A stretch of 41,421 nucleotides of DNA from Actinomycetes bacterium (GTDB lineage Bacteria > Actinomycetota > Acidimicrobiia > IMCC26256 > PALSA-610). The stretch spans positions 1 through 41,421 of the forward strand of contig JAODBI010000264.1 in NCBI GenBank assembly GCA_025463875.1. The letters are read 5' to 3'. The position numbers and the translations under genes were made by a program. Positions 25,877 to 34,693 of this stretch are shown one piece after another (position 1 is the stretch's first letter; the number at the start of each line of letters is the position of its first letter). A model generated the notes under the pieces. The model was given only the letters and a program-made list of their open reading frames with translations, searched no databases and had not been told where the DNA came from.

Positions 25877-26890
25877 TCAGTGGTCGGCCGAGGCCGAGAG
25901 TGTGCCCCGTTGCGTCAGCACCAACAACCACGTGAGCGCGGGAACGAGCACGAGCGCGCCGACTCCGAGGACGGCGAGGATCGCCACGAGTGTGGCGTGC
26001 GCGCCCGCGGCGTCGGAGATCCGGAGGCTGTGCTCGAGCATGTACGGGTACTGACCCGCGGCCCAACCGAAGAGCACGGCGACGATCGCGAGCGCAGCCG
26101 CGAATCGCGCCCAGGCGTACGCGTCTCGCAGCAGGAGCACGAGCGTCGTGATCCCCGAGACCGCCGAGAGTGCGATCAAGGGAGCGCCGCGGTGCGTCAG
26201 ACCGTGAAAGAGGTCGGGAGCGTCGTGTTGCAGGATGAAGACGCCCGCGAGCGCGACCGCCCCCGCGATCACGGCGCTCGCGATCGCGCGCATCCGGAAC
26301 GCCGAAACCAGATCGGGATGTCCGCGACGTTCCGCGTCGGCGGTGAGATAGACGGCGGCGAGGAACGCGCAGGTCACCACCGCGAGCACGCCGCCGAGGA
26401 TCGACGTCGGGTTCAACCAGCTGCCCAACACGTTTCCGGTCCGCTCACCGGCCGGCACGCGCCCCGAGGCGATGGCGCCCACGACCGCCCCGAACATGAA
26501 CGGCGTGAGCACCGACGACGACGCGAAGGTTGCACCGAACAGACGGCGTAGCGGCAGCGTCTCCGACGCCTTGCGGAACGCGAACGCCGCGCCCCGCAGG
26601 ATGATCCCGATCGCGGCCAACGTCAGCGGCACGTAGAGCGTCGACATGATCGACGCGAACGCCGACGGGAACGCAGTCCACAACGTCACGAGCACGAAGA
26701 TCAACCACACGTGGTTGGCCTCCCAGACCGGGGCGATCGACTCCTCGATCAACGCGCGCGGCGCGCGTCCCCTTTCTTCGCCCCCGGCGACCAGATCCCA
26801 GAACCCCGCGCCGAAGTCGGCGCCGGCCAGCAACGCGTACAGCGTGATCCCGACGAACATGACCGCCGCACACACCTCGGCCAACTTCAC
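25877..26890 (-). CDS. cydB: Cytochrome bd-type ubiquinol/menaquinol oxidase subunit II
   Basis: A 337-residue membrane protein with about eight hydrophobic helices. The N-terminus LLAGADFGAGFWDL and WEANHVWLIFVLVTLWTAFP are CydB signatures. It pairs with CydA to oxidise menaquinol with oxygen at the cytoplasmic membrane. The GTG start overlaps the cydA TGA (GTGA, 26887-26890). The frame stays open far upstream through the antisense of other genes, which is not coding. cydC and cydD assembly genes are not in the window. Confidence 0.94.
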   Translation of the reverse strand: MKLAEVCAAVMFVGITLYALLAGADFGAGFWDLVAGGEERGRAPRALIEESIAPVWEANHVWLIFVLVTLWTAFPSAFASIMSTLYVPLTLAAIGIILRGAAFAFRKASETLPLRRLFGATFASSSVLTPFMFGAVVGAIASGRVPAGERTGNVLGSWLNPTSILGGVLAVVTCAFLAAVYLTADAERRGHPDLVSAFRMRAIASAVIAGAVALAGVFILQHDAPDLFHGLTHRGAPLIALSAVSGITTLVLLLRDAYAWARFAAALAIVAVLFGWAAGQYPYMLEHSLRISDAAGAHATLVAILAVLGVGALVLVPALTWLLVLTQRGTLSASADH

Positions 26891-28242
26891 GGCTCGGCGC
26901 CCGTATCGTCGACTGTGGTCAGTTCGGCCGGGAGCGGCGACGCCACGAGTCGTCGTATGACGATCACCGAGAACAGCGCCATGAACGCGTAGACGACCAA
27001 CAGCAGGTAGTACCCGTACCGGATGTTCGGCGCGTCGGTCACCGCGTCGCGCACCCGCATGACGTTCCACACGATCCACGGTTGACGACCGACCTCGGTG
27101 GTGATCCAGCCGCACTCGAGCGCCACAACCGATGCCGGTCCCGCGAACACCACTCCCCGCAGGAACCAACGCGATCGGGGCACACTCTGCCGTCGGCGCC
27201 AGGCCAGGAACATCCAGAGCCCGAGTCCCACGAACGCGGTACCGATCGCGACCATGAGCTGGAACGCGATGCGCACGACGTTGACCGGCGGGCGGTCGGC
27301 GGGGGGAACCTCGGCGAGCCCTTTCACCACGGCGTTCGGATTGTGGAACGCGAGAATCGACAGGCCGTCGGGGATCCGGATACCGCCCTTCACCTCGTTG
27401 TCGATGTAGATCCCACCGATGTGCAGCGGCGCATCCTTGGTCGTGGCGTACAGACCTTCGATCGCCGCGAGCTTCGCGGGCTGATGTTCGGCAACGTGGC
27501 GCGCCGCCCAGTCGCCGACGACGATCTGCAGCGGGGCCGCGAGCATCGCGACCGTGAGAGGCAGGAGGAGTCCGACGCGTTCGTAGCGAGCGCGCCGGCC
27601 GCGCAGCATCGCCCAGCCGTACGGCATGGCGACGAGACAGCCGCCGACGATGAACGCGGCCAGGATCATGTGTATGGCCTCGGGCCAGAGCGCGGAGTTG
27701 AACAGCGCGGCCCAGGGATCGACGTGGGTCACGTTGCCGGCCGCATCGACCGTGAACCCGGTCGGGTCGTTCATCCAGCCGTTCGCGGCAACAACGAAGA
27801 AGGCCGAAGCGACACCTGCCACTCCGATCGGGACGCCGGACCACAGGTGCACGCGCGGTGGTAACCGGTCCCAACCGTAGAGATAGATCCCGATGAAGAT
27901 GGCTTCGAGGAAGAATGCGAAGCCCTCCATCGCGAACGGCAGACCCATTACGTCGCCGAAGCGACCCATCCACCGCGGCCACAGGATCCCGAACTCGAAC
28001 GAGAGGATCGTGCCGGACACCGCGCCGACCGCGAACAGCACTCCCATGACCTTCGCCCAGCGCCGCGCCAGCGTCGTGTAGACGGGATCGCCGGTGCGCT
28101 GCCCTTTCCACTCGGCGAGCACGACGAGGAACGGCACCGACATCCCGATGCACGCCAGCACGATGTGGAACCCGAGCGAGAAAGCCATCTGCTGGCGGGC
28201 GTAGAACAGATCCGGCTGATCCACGGCCAGCACGCCAAGCAC
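26887..28242 (-). CDS. cydA: Cytochrome bd-type oxidase subunit I (CioA-like)
   Basis: A 451-residue haem-bearing subunit. The haem ligand His26 is in FSLGFHIVLA, E106 in FAMEGFAFFLEAIFIG, and His191 in WPEAIHMILAAF. VGRQPWIVWNVMR is the conserved quinol-side motif. It is about 70 residues shorter than E. coli CydA because it lacks the long Q-loop insert, so it belongs to the short-loop group that includes cyanide-insensitive oxidases (CioA). The start is GTG 28242, with TAACGT six bases upstream and no Shine-Dalgarno. Second gene of the unit is cydB. Confidence 0.94.
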   Translation of the reverse strand: MLGVLAVDQPDLFYARQQMAFSLGFHIVLACIGMSVPFLVVLAEWKGQRTGDPVYTTLARRWAKVMGVLFAVGAVSGTILSFEFGILWPRWMGRFGDVMGLPFAMEGFAFFLEAIFIGIYLYGWDRLPPRVHLWSGVPIGVAGVASAFFVVAANGWMNDPTGFTVDAAGNVTHVDPWAALFNSALWPEAIHMILAAFIVGGCLVAMPYGWAMLRGRRARYERVGLLLPLTVAMLAAPLQIVVGDWAARHVAEHQPAKLAAIEGLYATTKDAPLHIGGIYIDNEVKGGIRIPDGLSILAFHNPNAVVKGLAEVPPADRPPVNVVRIAFQLMVAIGTAFVGLGLWMFLAWRRRQSVPRSRWFLRGVVFAGPASVVALECGWITTEVGRQPWIVWNVMRVRDAVTDAPNIRYGYYLLLVVYAFMALFSVIVIRRLVASPLPAELTTVDDTGAEP

Positions 28243-28264
28243 TTGATGACGTTACGCTCATCGG
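28243..28264. promoter_or_regulatory. Candidate bidirectional leaderless promoter, cydA / acyl-CoA dehydrogenase
   Basis: The 22-bp gap holds two opposed -10-like boxes: TAACGT on the minus strand (28254-28249), six bases before the cydA GTG, and TACGCT on the plus strand (28253-28258), six bases before the dehydrogenase ATG. They share the TA at 28253-28254. Start codons are 23 bp apart. No ribosome binding site fits. Promoter role inferred from spacing shared with other pairs here. Confidence 0.55.
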
Positions 28265-29479
28265 ATGGCAGATACCGACCTCGCCCGCGTCGATGCGCTG
28301 ATCGACGATCTGCTCGCGGCGCACGACCCGAAGCAGACGGAACAGCCCGTCTTCCGCGGTGCGCAATACGACCGCGGGCTCGCGTGGGTGCACTTTCCGG
28401 AAGGCTTCGGCGGCCTCAACCTCCCGCCGATCACCCAGCGCCACATCGACCGTCGACTGCGCGAAGCGGGCGCGAAGCCTGCGCACGGGCTGTTGTTCTT
28501 CGGTCTGTCGCTCGCGGGCCCGACGATGGTGACGCACGGCAGCGACGACCTGCGCCGACGGTCGCTGCGACCGATGTTCACGGGTGAAGAGGTGTGGTGC
28601 CAACTCTTCTCCGAGCCGGGAGCGGGCTCCGACCTCGCCGGTCTCGCCACGCGCGCGGTGCGCGACGGTGATGAGTGGGTGGCCAACGGGCAGAAGGTCT
28701 GGAACACGCTCGCGCACCTCGCCGACCGCGGAATGCTCGTCGCCCGTACCGACCCCGAGCTCCCGAAGCACAAGGGCCTCACCTACTTCATGCTCGACAT
28801 GCACGCGCCCGGGGTCGAGGTACGGCCGCTGCGCCAGATAACGGGTGAGGCCGAGTTCAACGAGGTGTACCTCACGGACGCGCGCATCGCCGACGGCGAT
28901 CGCATCGGCGACATCGGCGACGGATGGCGCGTCTCCATGACCACGTTGATGAACGAGCGCACCACGATCGGAGCCGCGAGCGGGGGCGGTGGCGCGAGCG
29001 GAAGTAAACGGGTTTCGGGGATCCAGGAGGCGCTCGATCTGTGGAACCGCCGTCCGATTGACGAACGCGACCCCGTCGCACGTGATCGCATCGCGCAACT
29101 CTGGATCGAGAGCGAAGTGCTGCGCTACACGAACCAGCGGGCGGCCGCGAAGGCGCGCGCCGGCAACCCCGGACCCGAAGGTTCGATCGCCAAGCTCGCG
29201 CTCGCCAACGTGAACAAGGCGACGTACGAGTTGTGCATCGACCTCCTGGGCGCGGACGGCATCGTCGGCTACGACTACACGTTCAGGCGGCCCGACGAAG
29301 CCGGCCTCGAAGCGCCACTCGGATCGTCGCGCAAGATGTTCCTCCGGGCCCGCGCCAATTCCATCGAGGGTGGCACGTCCGAGATCATGCGAAATATCCT
29401 CGGGGAGCGCATCCTGGGCCTGCCCGGCGAGCCGCGCGTCGACCGGGACCTGCCGTGGTCGCAGGTACCCCGGAGCTGA
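28265..29479 (+). CDS. Acyl-CoA dehydrogenase family protein
   Basis: A 404-residue FAD enzyme introducing a double bond into an acyl-CoA. The FAD/substrate motif CQLFSEPGAGSDLAGLATRA is at about 112-130, and NGQKVWNTLAHLADRGMLVART follows. The C-terminal NSIEGGTSEIMRNILGERILGLP supplies the likely catalytic base Glu368, placed as in medium-chain enzymes. A Gly/Ser-rich loop (GAASGGGGASGS) near 238-249 is a small insert. Substrate unknown. It is followed after 48 bp by a mycothiol-isomerase-type gene. Confidence 0.92.
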   Translation: MADTDLARVDALIDDLLAAHDPKQTEQPVFRGAQYDRGLAWVHFPEGFGGLNLPPITQRHIDRRLREAGAKPAHGLLFFGLSLAGPTMVTHGSDDLRRRSLRPMFTGEEVWCQLFSEPGAGSDLAGLATRAVRDGDEWVANGQKVWNTLAHLADRGMLVARTDPELPKHKGLTYFMLDMHAPGVEVRPLRQITGEAEFNEVYLTDARIADGDRIGDIGDGWRVSMTTLMNERTTIGAASGGGGASGSKRVSGIQEALDLWNRRPIDERDPVARDRIAQLWIESEVLRYTNQRAAAKARAGNPGPEGSIAKLALANVNKATYELCIDLLGADGIVGYDYTFRRPDEAGLEAPLGSSRKMFLRARANSIEGGTSEIMRNILGERILGLPGEPRVDRDLPWSQVPRS

Positions 29480-29527
29480 GTTCCGCACAAGCAGGCAACC
29501 AAAAAGCAGGGAAGACGAGGGGGCACC

Positions 29528-30325
29528 ATGAGTCAGCTGGCCGTCGACGGATTCCGCGCCGAGCGCGAAGCGATCCTGACCGTCGCCAACGGCCTCACCG
29601 CCGACGAGTGGGAGCTGCCGTCCGCGTGCGCGGGCTGGTCGATCCGCGACGTGATGGGACACATGGCGTGCACGTTGCACGGTGTGATCGACCCCGCGTT
29701 CCTGCCCGACACCAGCGCCGGCACCGAGCGGGCGATGGAACCCGCGGTCGCCGAACGCCGCACCTGGCCGATCGAGGCCGTGATCGACGAGTACGAGACG
29801 TACAGCGAGCAGGCCGCGAACCTCTTCACCAGCGTGCAGACCGCACCGCTCGCCCAGACGATGCTGTCGATGGGCGATCTCGGTACGCACCCGATGTCGA
29901 TCCTGCCGAGCACGTTCCTCTTCGACGGTTACACGCACCTCCGCAACGACATCCTGAAGCCGAACGGCTCGATCGACCGCGAGCAACCGCGGCGCGACGA
30001 GCAACGCCTACGACCCACCATCGAATGGATGCTCGCCGGACTTCCGTGGATGTGCGCCGACGCGCTGCGCGACGTCGTCGACCGTCCGATCGAGCTGGCC
30101 CTCGACGGACCGGGCGGCGGAACCTGGACCATTGCGCCGGGCGGCGACGACGGTCGGACCGTCGTCAGCGAGACCGCGACTCCCGACGCCGCGGCACGGG
30201 TCCGCAGCACTGATCACGACTTCGTCATCTGGGGCACACGCCGCGCGCCGTGGCGCGACTGCGTACAGATCGAAGGTGACGAGTCCTACGCGGCCCGCGT
30301 CCTCGACGCGATCAAGATCATCTGA
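29528..30325 (+). CDS. Mycothiol-dependent maleylpyruvate isomerase-family protein
   Basis: A 265-residue protein of the MDMPI/DinB fold. The opening LTADEWELPSACAGWSIRDVMGHM is the classic MDMPI N-terminal signature with metal ligand His45. FDGYTHLRNDIL provides His137 and, in place of the usual Glu, Asp133. Members use mycothiol as a cofactor or are simply related in fold, so the enzymatic role is open. The ATG lies after an AGGGAAG/GAGGGGG region six to ten bases upstream. Possibly co-transcribed with the acyl-CoA dehydrogenase. A second, distinct MDMPI-like domain occurs at 23391-24377. Confidence 0.85.
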   Translation: MSQLAVDGFRAEREAILTVANGLTADEWELPSACAGWSIRDVMGHMACTLHGVIDPAFLPDTSAGTERAMEPAVAERRTWPIEAVIDEYETYSEQAANLFTSVQTAPLAQTMLSMGDLGTHPMSILPSTFLFDGYTHLRNDILKPNGSIDREQPRRDEQRLRPTIEWMLAGLPWMCADALRDVVDRPIELALDGPGGGTWTIAPGGDDGRTVVSETATPDAAARVRSTDHDFVIWGTRRAPWRDCVQIEGDESYAARVLDAIKII

Positions 30326-30349
30326 CCGACGCCGAGGGTCGAATCGCGG

Positions 30350-30377
30350 CCGGAGGCGCCTGTCGATCAGCCTCCGG
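30350..30377. terminator. Hairpin in the convergent gap before ilvC 3' end
   Basis: CCGGAGGC (30350-30357) and GCCTCCGG (30370-30377) form a perfect 8-bp stem with a 12-base loop, overlapping the ilvC stop. There is no T-run on either side, so it is not a standard intrinsic terminator. It could block or protect either transcript end in this 41-bp convergent gap. Confidence 0.35.
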
Positions 30378-31395
30378 AGACGTCCTGGACGCGCTTCTTG
30401 CCCGCCGCGATCCACGGCATCATCGACCGCAGCTCGGCGCCGACCTTCTCGATCGGGTGCTTCGCGGCGGCATCGCGCATGCGGTCGAAATTCGGGCGCC
30501 CGTTCTCGTTCTCGGCGATCCACTCGCGCGCGAAGTCACCCGACTGGATCTCGCCGAGGATCTTCTTCATCTCCGCCTTCGTCTGCGGGGTGACGACCCG
30601 CGGACCGCGCGACATCTCGCCGTACTCGGCGGTGTCGCTGATCGAGTAGTTCATCGCTGCGATCCCGCCTTCGTAGATCAGGTCGACGATGAGCTTCACC
30701 TCGTGCAGCGTCTCGAAGTACGCGCTCTCCGGTTGGTAGCCGGCCTCGACCAACGTGTCGTAGCCGTTGCGGATGAGCTCGACGAGACCGCCGCAGAGCA
30801 CGACCTGCTCGCCGAAGAGATCAGTCTCGGTCTCTTCCTCGAACGTCGTGTCGAGCACGCCGGCGCGCGTACCGCCGATCCCGCGCGCGTAGGCGAGTCC
30901 GGTCTGCTTGGCCTTGCCCGTCGCGTCATTGTGCACCGCGACGAGACACGGAACCCCGCCACCTTCTTCATACGTGCGGCGCACGAGATGACCGGGGCCC
31001 TTGGGCGCGATCATCCAGACGTCGACACCCGCGGGCGGCTTGATCTGGTCGAAGTGGATGTTGAAGCCGTGCGCGAACGCGAGCGAGTTCCCGTCGACCA
31101 GGTTCGGCGCGATGTCGGCTTCGTAGACCTTCTTCTGCTCGGTGTCCGGCAACAACACCATGATGATGTCGGCCTCCCGCACGGCGTCGGCGGTCGGGAG
31201 AACACGCAGACCGGCAGCCTCCGCCTTCGCCTGCGACTTCGAGCCGGCGCGCAGGCCGACGACGACATCGATGCCCGAGTCCTTCAGGTTCAGTGCGTGC
31301 GCGTGGCCCTGTGAGCCGTAGCCGAGGATCGCGACCAGCTTGTCGGAGATCAGGCCGACATCGGCATCGTTTTCGTAGTACACGGTTGCGGGCAT
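30367..31395 (-). CDS. ilvC: IlvC, ketol-acid reductoisomerase
   Basis: A 342-residue class I (short) KARI that converts acetolactate or acetohydroxybutyrate to dihydroxy acids with NADPH and Mg. The Rossmann motif [10 protein letters not shown] is at 25-34. [12 protein letters not shown] and the later [18 protein letters not shown] carry the metal-binding acidic residues. The ATG at 31395 follows GAGGAG by about seven bases, so the frame further upstream is not used. Third gene of ilvB-ilvN-ilvC with a 76-bp gap. Confidence 0.97.
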   Translation of the reverse strand: MPATVYYENDADVGLISDKLVAILGYGSQGHAHALNLKDSGIDVVVGLRAGSKSQAKAEAAGLRVLPTADAVREADIIMVLLPDTEQKKVYEADIAPNLVDGNSLAFAHGFNIHFDQIKPPAGVDVWMIAPKGPGHLVRRTYEEGGGVPCLVAVHNDATGKAKQTGLAYARGIGGTRAGVLDTTFEEETETDLFGEQVVLCGGLVELIRNGYDTLVEAGYQPESAYFETLHEVKLIVDLIYEGGIAAMNYSISDTAEYGEMSRGPRVVTPQTKAEMKKILGEIQSGDFAREWIAENENGRPNFDRMRDAAAKHPIEKVGAELRSMMPWIAAGKKRVQDVSGG

Positions 31396-31471
31396 CACAA
31401 CTCTCCTCGTGTGGGCAACGAACTTGCGAGAGACCGGCAATAGTGTAGTCAATGACCCGCGGAAACGGAAA

Positions 31472-32008
31472 TCAGGCTCGGGCGGTCTTGACCGAACGCA
31501 GCCGGGTGGATTCCCGGGCGAGCTTCGGCAGCGCGATGCGCCCGGTGCGTTGTAGCTCGACGATGCCGAACGGCTTGACCAGATCGCTGAAGGCGTCGAG
31601 CTTCTCGGGCTCGCCCACCACCATGATCGTCATCGCGTCGTAGCCGACGTCGACGATCTTGGCCTCGAAGATCGCGGTCAACTCCGTCACCTGTCCGCGC
31701 GTCTCGGCCGCGGCCTTGACGATCACGAGCATCAGCTCGCGCTCGACGCCCTCCGCCGGCGACACCTCGGTGATCTTGATGACGGGGATCAGCTTGTTGA
31801 GCTGCTTCACGACCTGTTCGAGCGGGGCCGACTCCGCATCGACGACGATCGTCATGCGCGAGAAGCGCTCGTCGTCGGTCGGACTGACCGCGAGCGAGAC
31901 GATATTGAACGCGCGCCGCGAGAAGAGTCCCGCGACGCGGGAGAGCACACCCGGTTTGTTCTCGACGGTGACGGTCAGGATGTGATGCGGACTCGGCCCG
32001 AGCGTCAT
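31472..32008 (-). CDS. ilvN: IlvN, acetolactate synthase regulatory subunit
   Basis: A 178-residue regulatory subunit that binds valine and tunes IlvB. The ACT domain at about 9-80 shows [29 protein letters not shown], and the ALS_ss C-terminal domain ends with the [15 protein letters not shown] motif. Its ATG overlaps the ilvB stop as ATGA at 32005-32008, which supports balanced synthesis of the two subunits. Confidence 0.96.
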   Translation of the reverse strand: MTLGPSPHHILTVTVENKPGVLSRVAGLFSRRAFNIVSLAVSPTDDERFSRMTIVVDAESAPLEQVVKQLNKLIPVIKITEVSPAEGVERELMLVIVKAAAETRGQVTELTAIFEAKIVDVGYDAMTIMVVGEPEKLDAFSDLVKPFGIVELQRTGRIALPKLARESTRLRSVKTARA

Positions 32009-33726
32009 CGTCCACCCTCCCCGAACTCCGGGCCGAGGATGATGTCGTCGTTCGAAGAACCGGCGGCAACCATCGGGTACACCTTCTCGCGCCAGTCGGT
32101 ACGGAAGTCGATCACGACCGGGCGGTCGTCGATCTCGTTCGCCTTCTCGATCGTCGCCACGACGTCGTCGGCCGTGTCGACGCGCATGCCGACGCAGCCC
32201 ATCGCCTCCGCCCACTTCACGTAGTCGGGCAGATCGGGCGACAGGTACACCTCGCTGTAGCGCTCCTCGTAGAAGAGCTCCTGCCACTGGCGCACCATCC
32301 CGAGGTACGCGTTGTTGAGGATCGCGATCTTCACCGGGATGCGTTCCGATGCCGCGGTAACGAGCTCTTGGGCAGTCATCTGGAAGCAACCGTCGCCGTC
32401 GATGGCCCACACCATGCGATCGGGCCGGCCGACCTTGGCGCCGACCGCCGCCGGCACCGCGTAGCCCATCGTGCCGAGGCCACCCGAGTTGACCCACGTA
32501 TTCGGCAGCTTGAACTTCCACAGCTGGCTCGCCCACATCTGGTGCTGGCCGACGCCCGCCACGAGGATGCAGTCGTCCGGCGTGTTGTCGCGCAGGCTCT
32601 CGATGACGAACTGCGGCTTGAGCGGTCCGCCCTCCTCCTGGCGGTACTTGAGCGGGTAGCGCTCCTGCCAGTCGTGGATCGTCGCCAGCCACGGCGCGAG
32701 ATCAGGCGGATCCTGCTTCGACCGCTCCGACTTCAGCGCCTTGATCATCTCCTCGATGACCGTGCGCAGGTCGCCCACGATCGGCACGTCGGCGAAGCGC
32801 ACCTTGCCCAGCTCCGCGGGATCGATGTCGACGTGGATGACCTTCGCGTCCTTGGCGAATTCCGACACCTTGCCGGTGACGCGGTCGTCGAAGCGCGCGC
32901 CGAGCGTGATCAGCAGGTCGGCCTTCTGCATCGCGGTGACGGCGGTGAAGTTGCCGTGCATACCGGGCATGCCGAGGCACAGCGGGTGCTCGTCGGGCAG
33001 AGCGCCCCTTCCCATCAGCGTCGTGACCGCCGGGATGCCCGTGAGCTCCGCCAGCGCGCGCAACTCGTTGGACGCGTTGGCGAGCATGATACCGCCGCCC
33101 GCGTAGATCACCGGCTGGCGCGCCTCGTTGATCAGCTTGGCCGCGTCCTTGATCTGGCGGGGATGGCCCTTCACGTTCGGCTTGTAGCCGGGCATGTCGA
33201 CCTTCTCCGGCCAGTACCACTCCATCGGCGCGTTGGCGACGTCCTTCGGGAGGTCGATGAGCACCGGACCGGGACGACCGGTGGTCGCGACATGGAACGC
33301 CTCGCGCACGACACGCGGGATGTCCTGCGCGTCACTGATCAACCAGTTGTGCTTGGTGACCGGCATCGTGATGCCGACCGTGTCGGCCTCCTGGAACGCG
33401 TCGGTGCCGATCACGGAGTAGGCGACCTGACCCGTGATGACCACGATCGGGATCGAGTCCATGTACGCGTCGCAGAGCGGCGTGACGATGTTGGTGGCGG
33501 CCGGACCACTCGTGACCATCGCGACGCCCGGACGCCCGGTCGCGTGCGCGTAGCCGCTCGCCATGTGCCCCGCACCCTGCTCGTGGCGGACCAGGATGTG
33601 CCGGATCGAGGAATCGATGAGCGGGTCGTATACCGGGAGGATCGCCCCTCCCGGGAGGCCGAACATGACCTCGACCTGCTCCATCTCGAGGCTCTTGATG
33701 AGGGCCTGGGCTCCGGTCAGCTTCAT
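32005..33726 (-). CDS. ilvB: IlvB, acetolactate synthase catalytic subunit
   Basis: A 573-residue ThDP- and FAD-binding enzyme, first step of valine, leucine and isoleucine synthesis. The catalytic Glu49 is in [13 protein letters not shown], the FAD-region motif [11 protein letters not shown] is near 285, and the ThDP/Mg motif [15 protein letters not shown] is near 442-456. GAAGGAAAC stands just before the ATG. An attenuator and leader peptide lie immediately upstream, so expression is probably tied to charged Ile/Leu/Val tRNA levels. Confidence 0.97.
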   Translation of the reverse strand: MKLTGAQALIKSLEMEQVEVMFGLPGGAILPVYDPLIDSSIRHILVRHEQGAGHMASGYAHATGRPGVAMVTSGPAATNIVTPLCDAYMDSIPIVVITGQVAYSVIGTDAFQEADTVGITMPVTKHNWLISDAQDIPRVVREAFHVATTGRPGPVLIDLPKDVANAPMEWYWPEKVDMPGYKPNVKGHPRQIKDAAKLINEARQPVIYAGGGIMLANASNELRALAELTGIPAVTTLMGRGALPDEHPLCLGMPGMHGNFTAVTAMQKADLLITLGARFDDRVTGKVSEFAKDAKVIHVDIDPAELGKVRFADVPIVGDLRTVIEEMIKALKSERSKQDPPDLAPWLATIHDWQERYPLKYRQEEGGPLKPQFVIESLRDNTPDDCILVAGVGQHQMWASQLWKFKLPNTWVNSGGLGTMGYAVPAAVGAKVGRPDRMVWAIDGDGCFQMTAQELVTAASERIPVKIAILNNAYLGMVRQWQELFYEERYSEVYLSPDLPDYVKWAEAMGCVGMRVDTADDVVATIEKANEIDDRPVVIDFRTDWREKVYPMVAAGSSNDDIILGPEFGEGGR

Positions 33727-33756
33727 GGTTTCCTTCTTCTTCCGATTCCGGACATG

Positions 33757-33781
33757 AAAAACCCCCCGCAGTTGCGAGGGG
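33757..33781 (-). terminator. Intrinsic terminator (attenuator) before ilvB
   Basis: On the minus strand CCCCTCGC (33781-33774) pairs with GCGGGGGG (33769-33762 allowing the one G-T pair) around a four-base loop and is followed by five T (33761-33757). It ends 30 bases before the ilvB ATG, the expected place for an attenuator. Confidence 0.85.
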
Positions 33782-33785
33782 CGAT

Positions 33786-33822
33786 GTAGCGCTCGGCGCG
33801 CGTGGGCGTGCCGGAGCGCTAC
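33786..33822 (-). promoter_or_regulatory. Leader hairpin overlapping the leader-peptide stop (ilv attenuator)
   Basis: GTAGCGCTC (33822-33814) and GAGCGCTAC (33794-33786) form a perfect 9-bp stem with a 19-base loop. The leader-peptide stop TAG lies in the 5' arm, so a ribosome stalled on the Ile-Leu-Val codons would cover that arm. I can see only a 4-bp CGAG/CTCG core for an antiterminator with the terminator 5' arm, so the exact switching is unclear. Confidence 0.65.
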
Positions 33823-33854
33823 GTAACTACTACGAGAATGTAGGCGGCGGACAT
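33819..33854 (-). CDS. ilvBNC leader peptide
   Basis: An 11-codon ORF reading [11 protein letters not shown]. Five codons in a row encode Ile, Leu, Val, Val and Val, the end products controlled by the operon downstream. It is followed by the leader hairpin and the terminator. The ATG has no Shine-Dalgarno; a TATCAT seven bases upstream suggests the mRNA begins at or near the ATG. Leader-peptide attenuation of ilvBNC is established in corynebacteria, which supports the call. Confidence 0.82.
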   Translation of the reverse strand: MSAAYILVVVT

Positions 33855-33861
33855 CGAGGGG

Positions 33862-33867
33862 ATGATA
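33862..33867 (-). promoter_or_regulatory. -10-like TATCAT for the ilv leader
   Basis: TATCAT on the minus strand is the best -10 match in the gap and lies seven bases before the leader ATG. A TTGACA at 33881-33876 is only eight bases away, too close to be its -35. A weaker TTGAAA lies 20 bases upstream, overlapping the stop of the glycosylase gene. Confidence 0.5.
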
Positions 33868-33889
33868 ACACCGTTTGTCAACGTGTCTT

Positions 33890-34672
33890 TCAATGTTGGT
33901 GCACGGGGCACCAGTAGGTCGTTCGGCCCGCGACCTTGTCGCGGCGAAGAGGGGCGCCGTCGCGGGGGCACGGGACTTCGAGGGCCCGGGGCATGTCGCC
34001 GGTGTGGGATCCGCCCCGCCGGTCCAGGGTACGCAGCGTCGTGCGGATCGCCTTGTGCAGCACCTTGCGCTCGGCGGGGTCGATCGTGAACGCGACGCGG
34101 CCGGGAGCGATCCCGGCGCGCCACAGCACTTCGTCGACGAGCAGGTTTCCGAGACCCGCGATGCGGTGCTGGTCCATGAGCACGGCCTTGATCGGCGCGG
34201 TGCGCTTCGCGATCGCGTGGTCGAGCTGCGCGAATGTCAATGTCATGGCGTCGGGACCGAGGCGGCTCTCGTCCGGGTCGAGCTCGACCGCACCGAGGCG
34301 GCGCGGGTCGCGCAACATGAAGTCGCCGCCGTCGGCGAAGTGCACTCCGAAGCGATGCCACTTCACCATGCGCCGGTTGCTGGCGTAGACGAGCGGATCG
34401 CCCGCTTCCTCGTCGTCGACGAGCACGCGTCCGCTCATGCCGAGGTGCACGCCGACCCGGACATCGGGATTTTCGGTGTCGAGGACGATCTGCTTGCCGC
34501 GGCGGCGAGCCGCCGTGAACGCGTTGCCGACGAGCGCGTGCCGCAGCGCGGGCGCGGTTGTCCCGCGCTTCATGAACCAGGTGTCGGGCGCGTGGACTCT
34601 TGCGATCTCGCGGTTGAGCGCGCGTGCCTCGAGTACCCGGCGCGCGGTTTCCACTTCGAGGATCTCGGGCAC
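33890..34672 (-). CDS. Fpg/Nei-family DNA glycosylase with altered zinc finger
   Basis: A 260-residue base-excision enzyme that removes oxidised bases. After Met the N-terminus PEILEVE supplies the catalytic Pro and Glu; Lys60 in RRGKQIVL is the beta-lysine. The helix-two-turn-helix [19 protein letters not shown] is at 169-187. The C-terminal finger is unusual: Cys235 and Asp238 replace the first CxxC, and Cys255 with His258 or His260 replace the second, while Arg250 of the GR-T motif is kept. It may bind zinc through a mixed ligand set or not at all. The start is GTG 34672, 21 bases after ilvD, so it is probably co-transcribed with it. Confidence 0.85.
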   Translation of the reverse strand: MPEILEVETARRVLEARALNREIARVHAPDTWFMKRGTTAPALRHALVGNAFTAARRRGKQIVLDTENPDVRVGVHLGMSGRVLVDDEEAGDPLVYASNRRMVKWHRFGVHFADGGDFMLRDPRRLGAVELDPDESRLGPDAMTLTFAQLDHAIAKRTAPIKAVLMDQHRIAGLGNLLVDEVLWRAGIAPGRVAFTIDPAERKVLHKAIRTTLRTLDRRGGSHTGDMPRALEVPCPRDGAPLRRDKVAGRTTYWCPVHQH

Positions 34673-34693
34673 GGGTGAGGCGCGTCGACGCGA

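Noticed and set aside
25877-30004. A 4.1-kb open minus-strand frame running from cydB through several other genes
   Set aside because: Only the cydB part looks like protein. The rest is Arg/Gly/Asp-rich antisense of cydA, the acyl-CoA dehydrogenase and the isomerase, an effect of high GC with few stop codons.
30350-30377. Standard intrinsic terminator for ilvC
   Set aside because: The stem is perfect but no T-run follows on either strand; kept only as a hairpin with low confidence.
33876-33881. TTGACA as the -35 of the ilv leader promoter
   Set aside because: It is only eight bases from TATCAT, and a 17-18 bp spacing would put the -10 at CTCGAT or TCGATG, a poor match.
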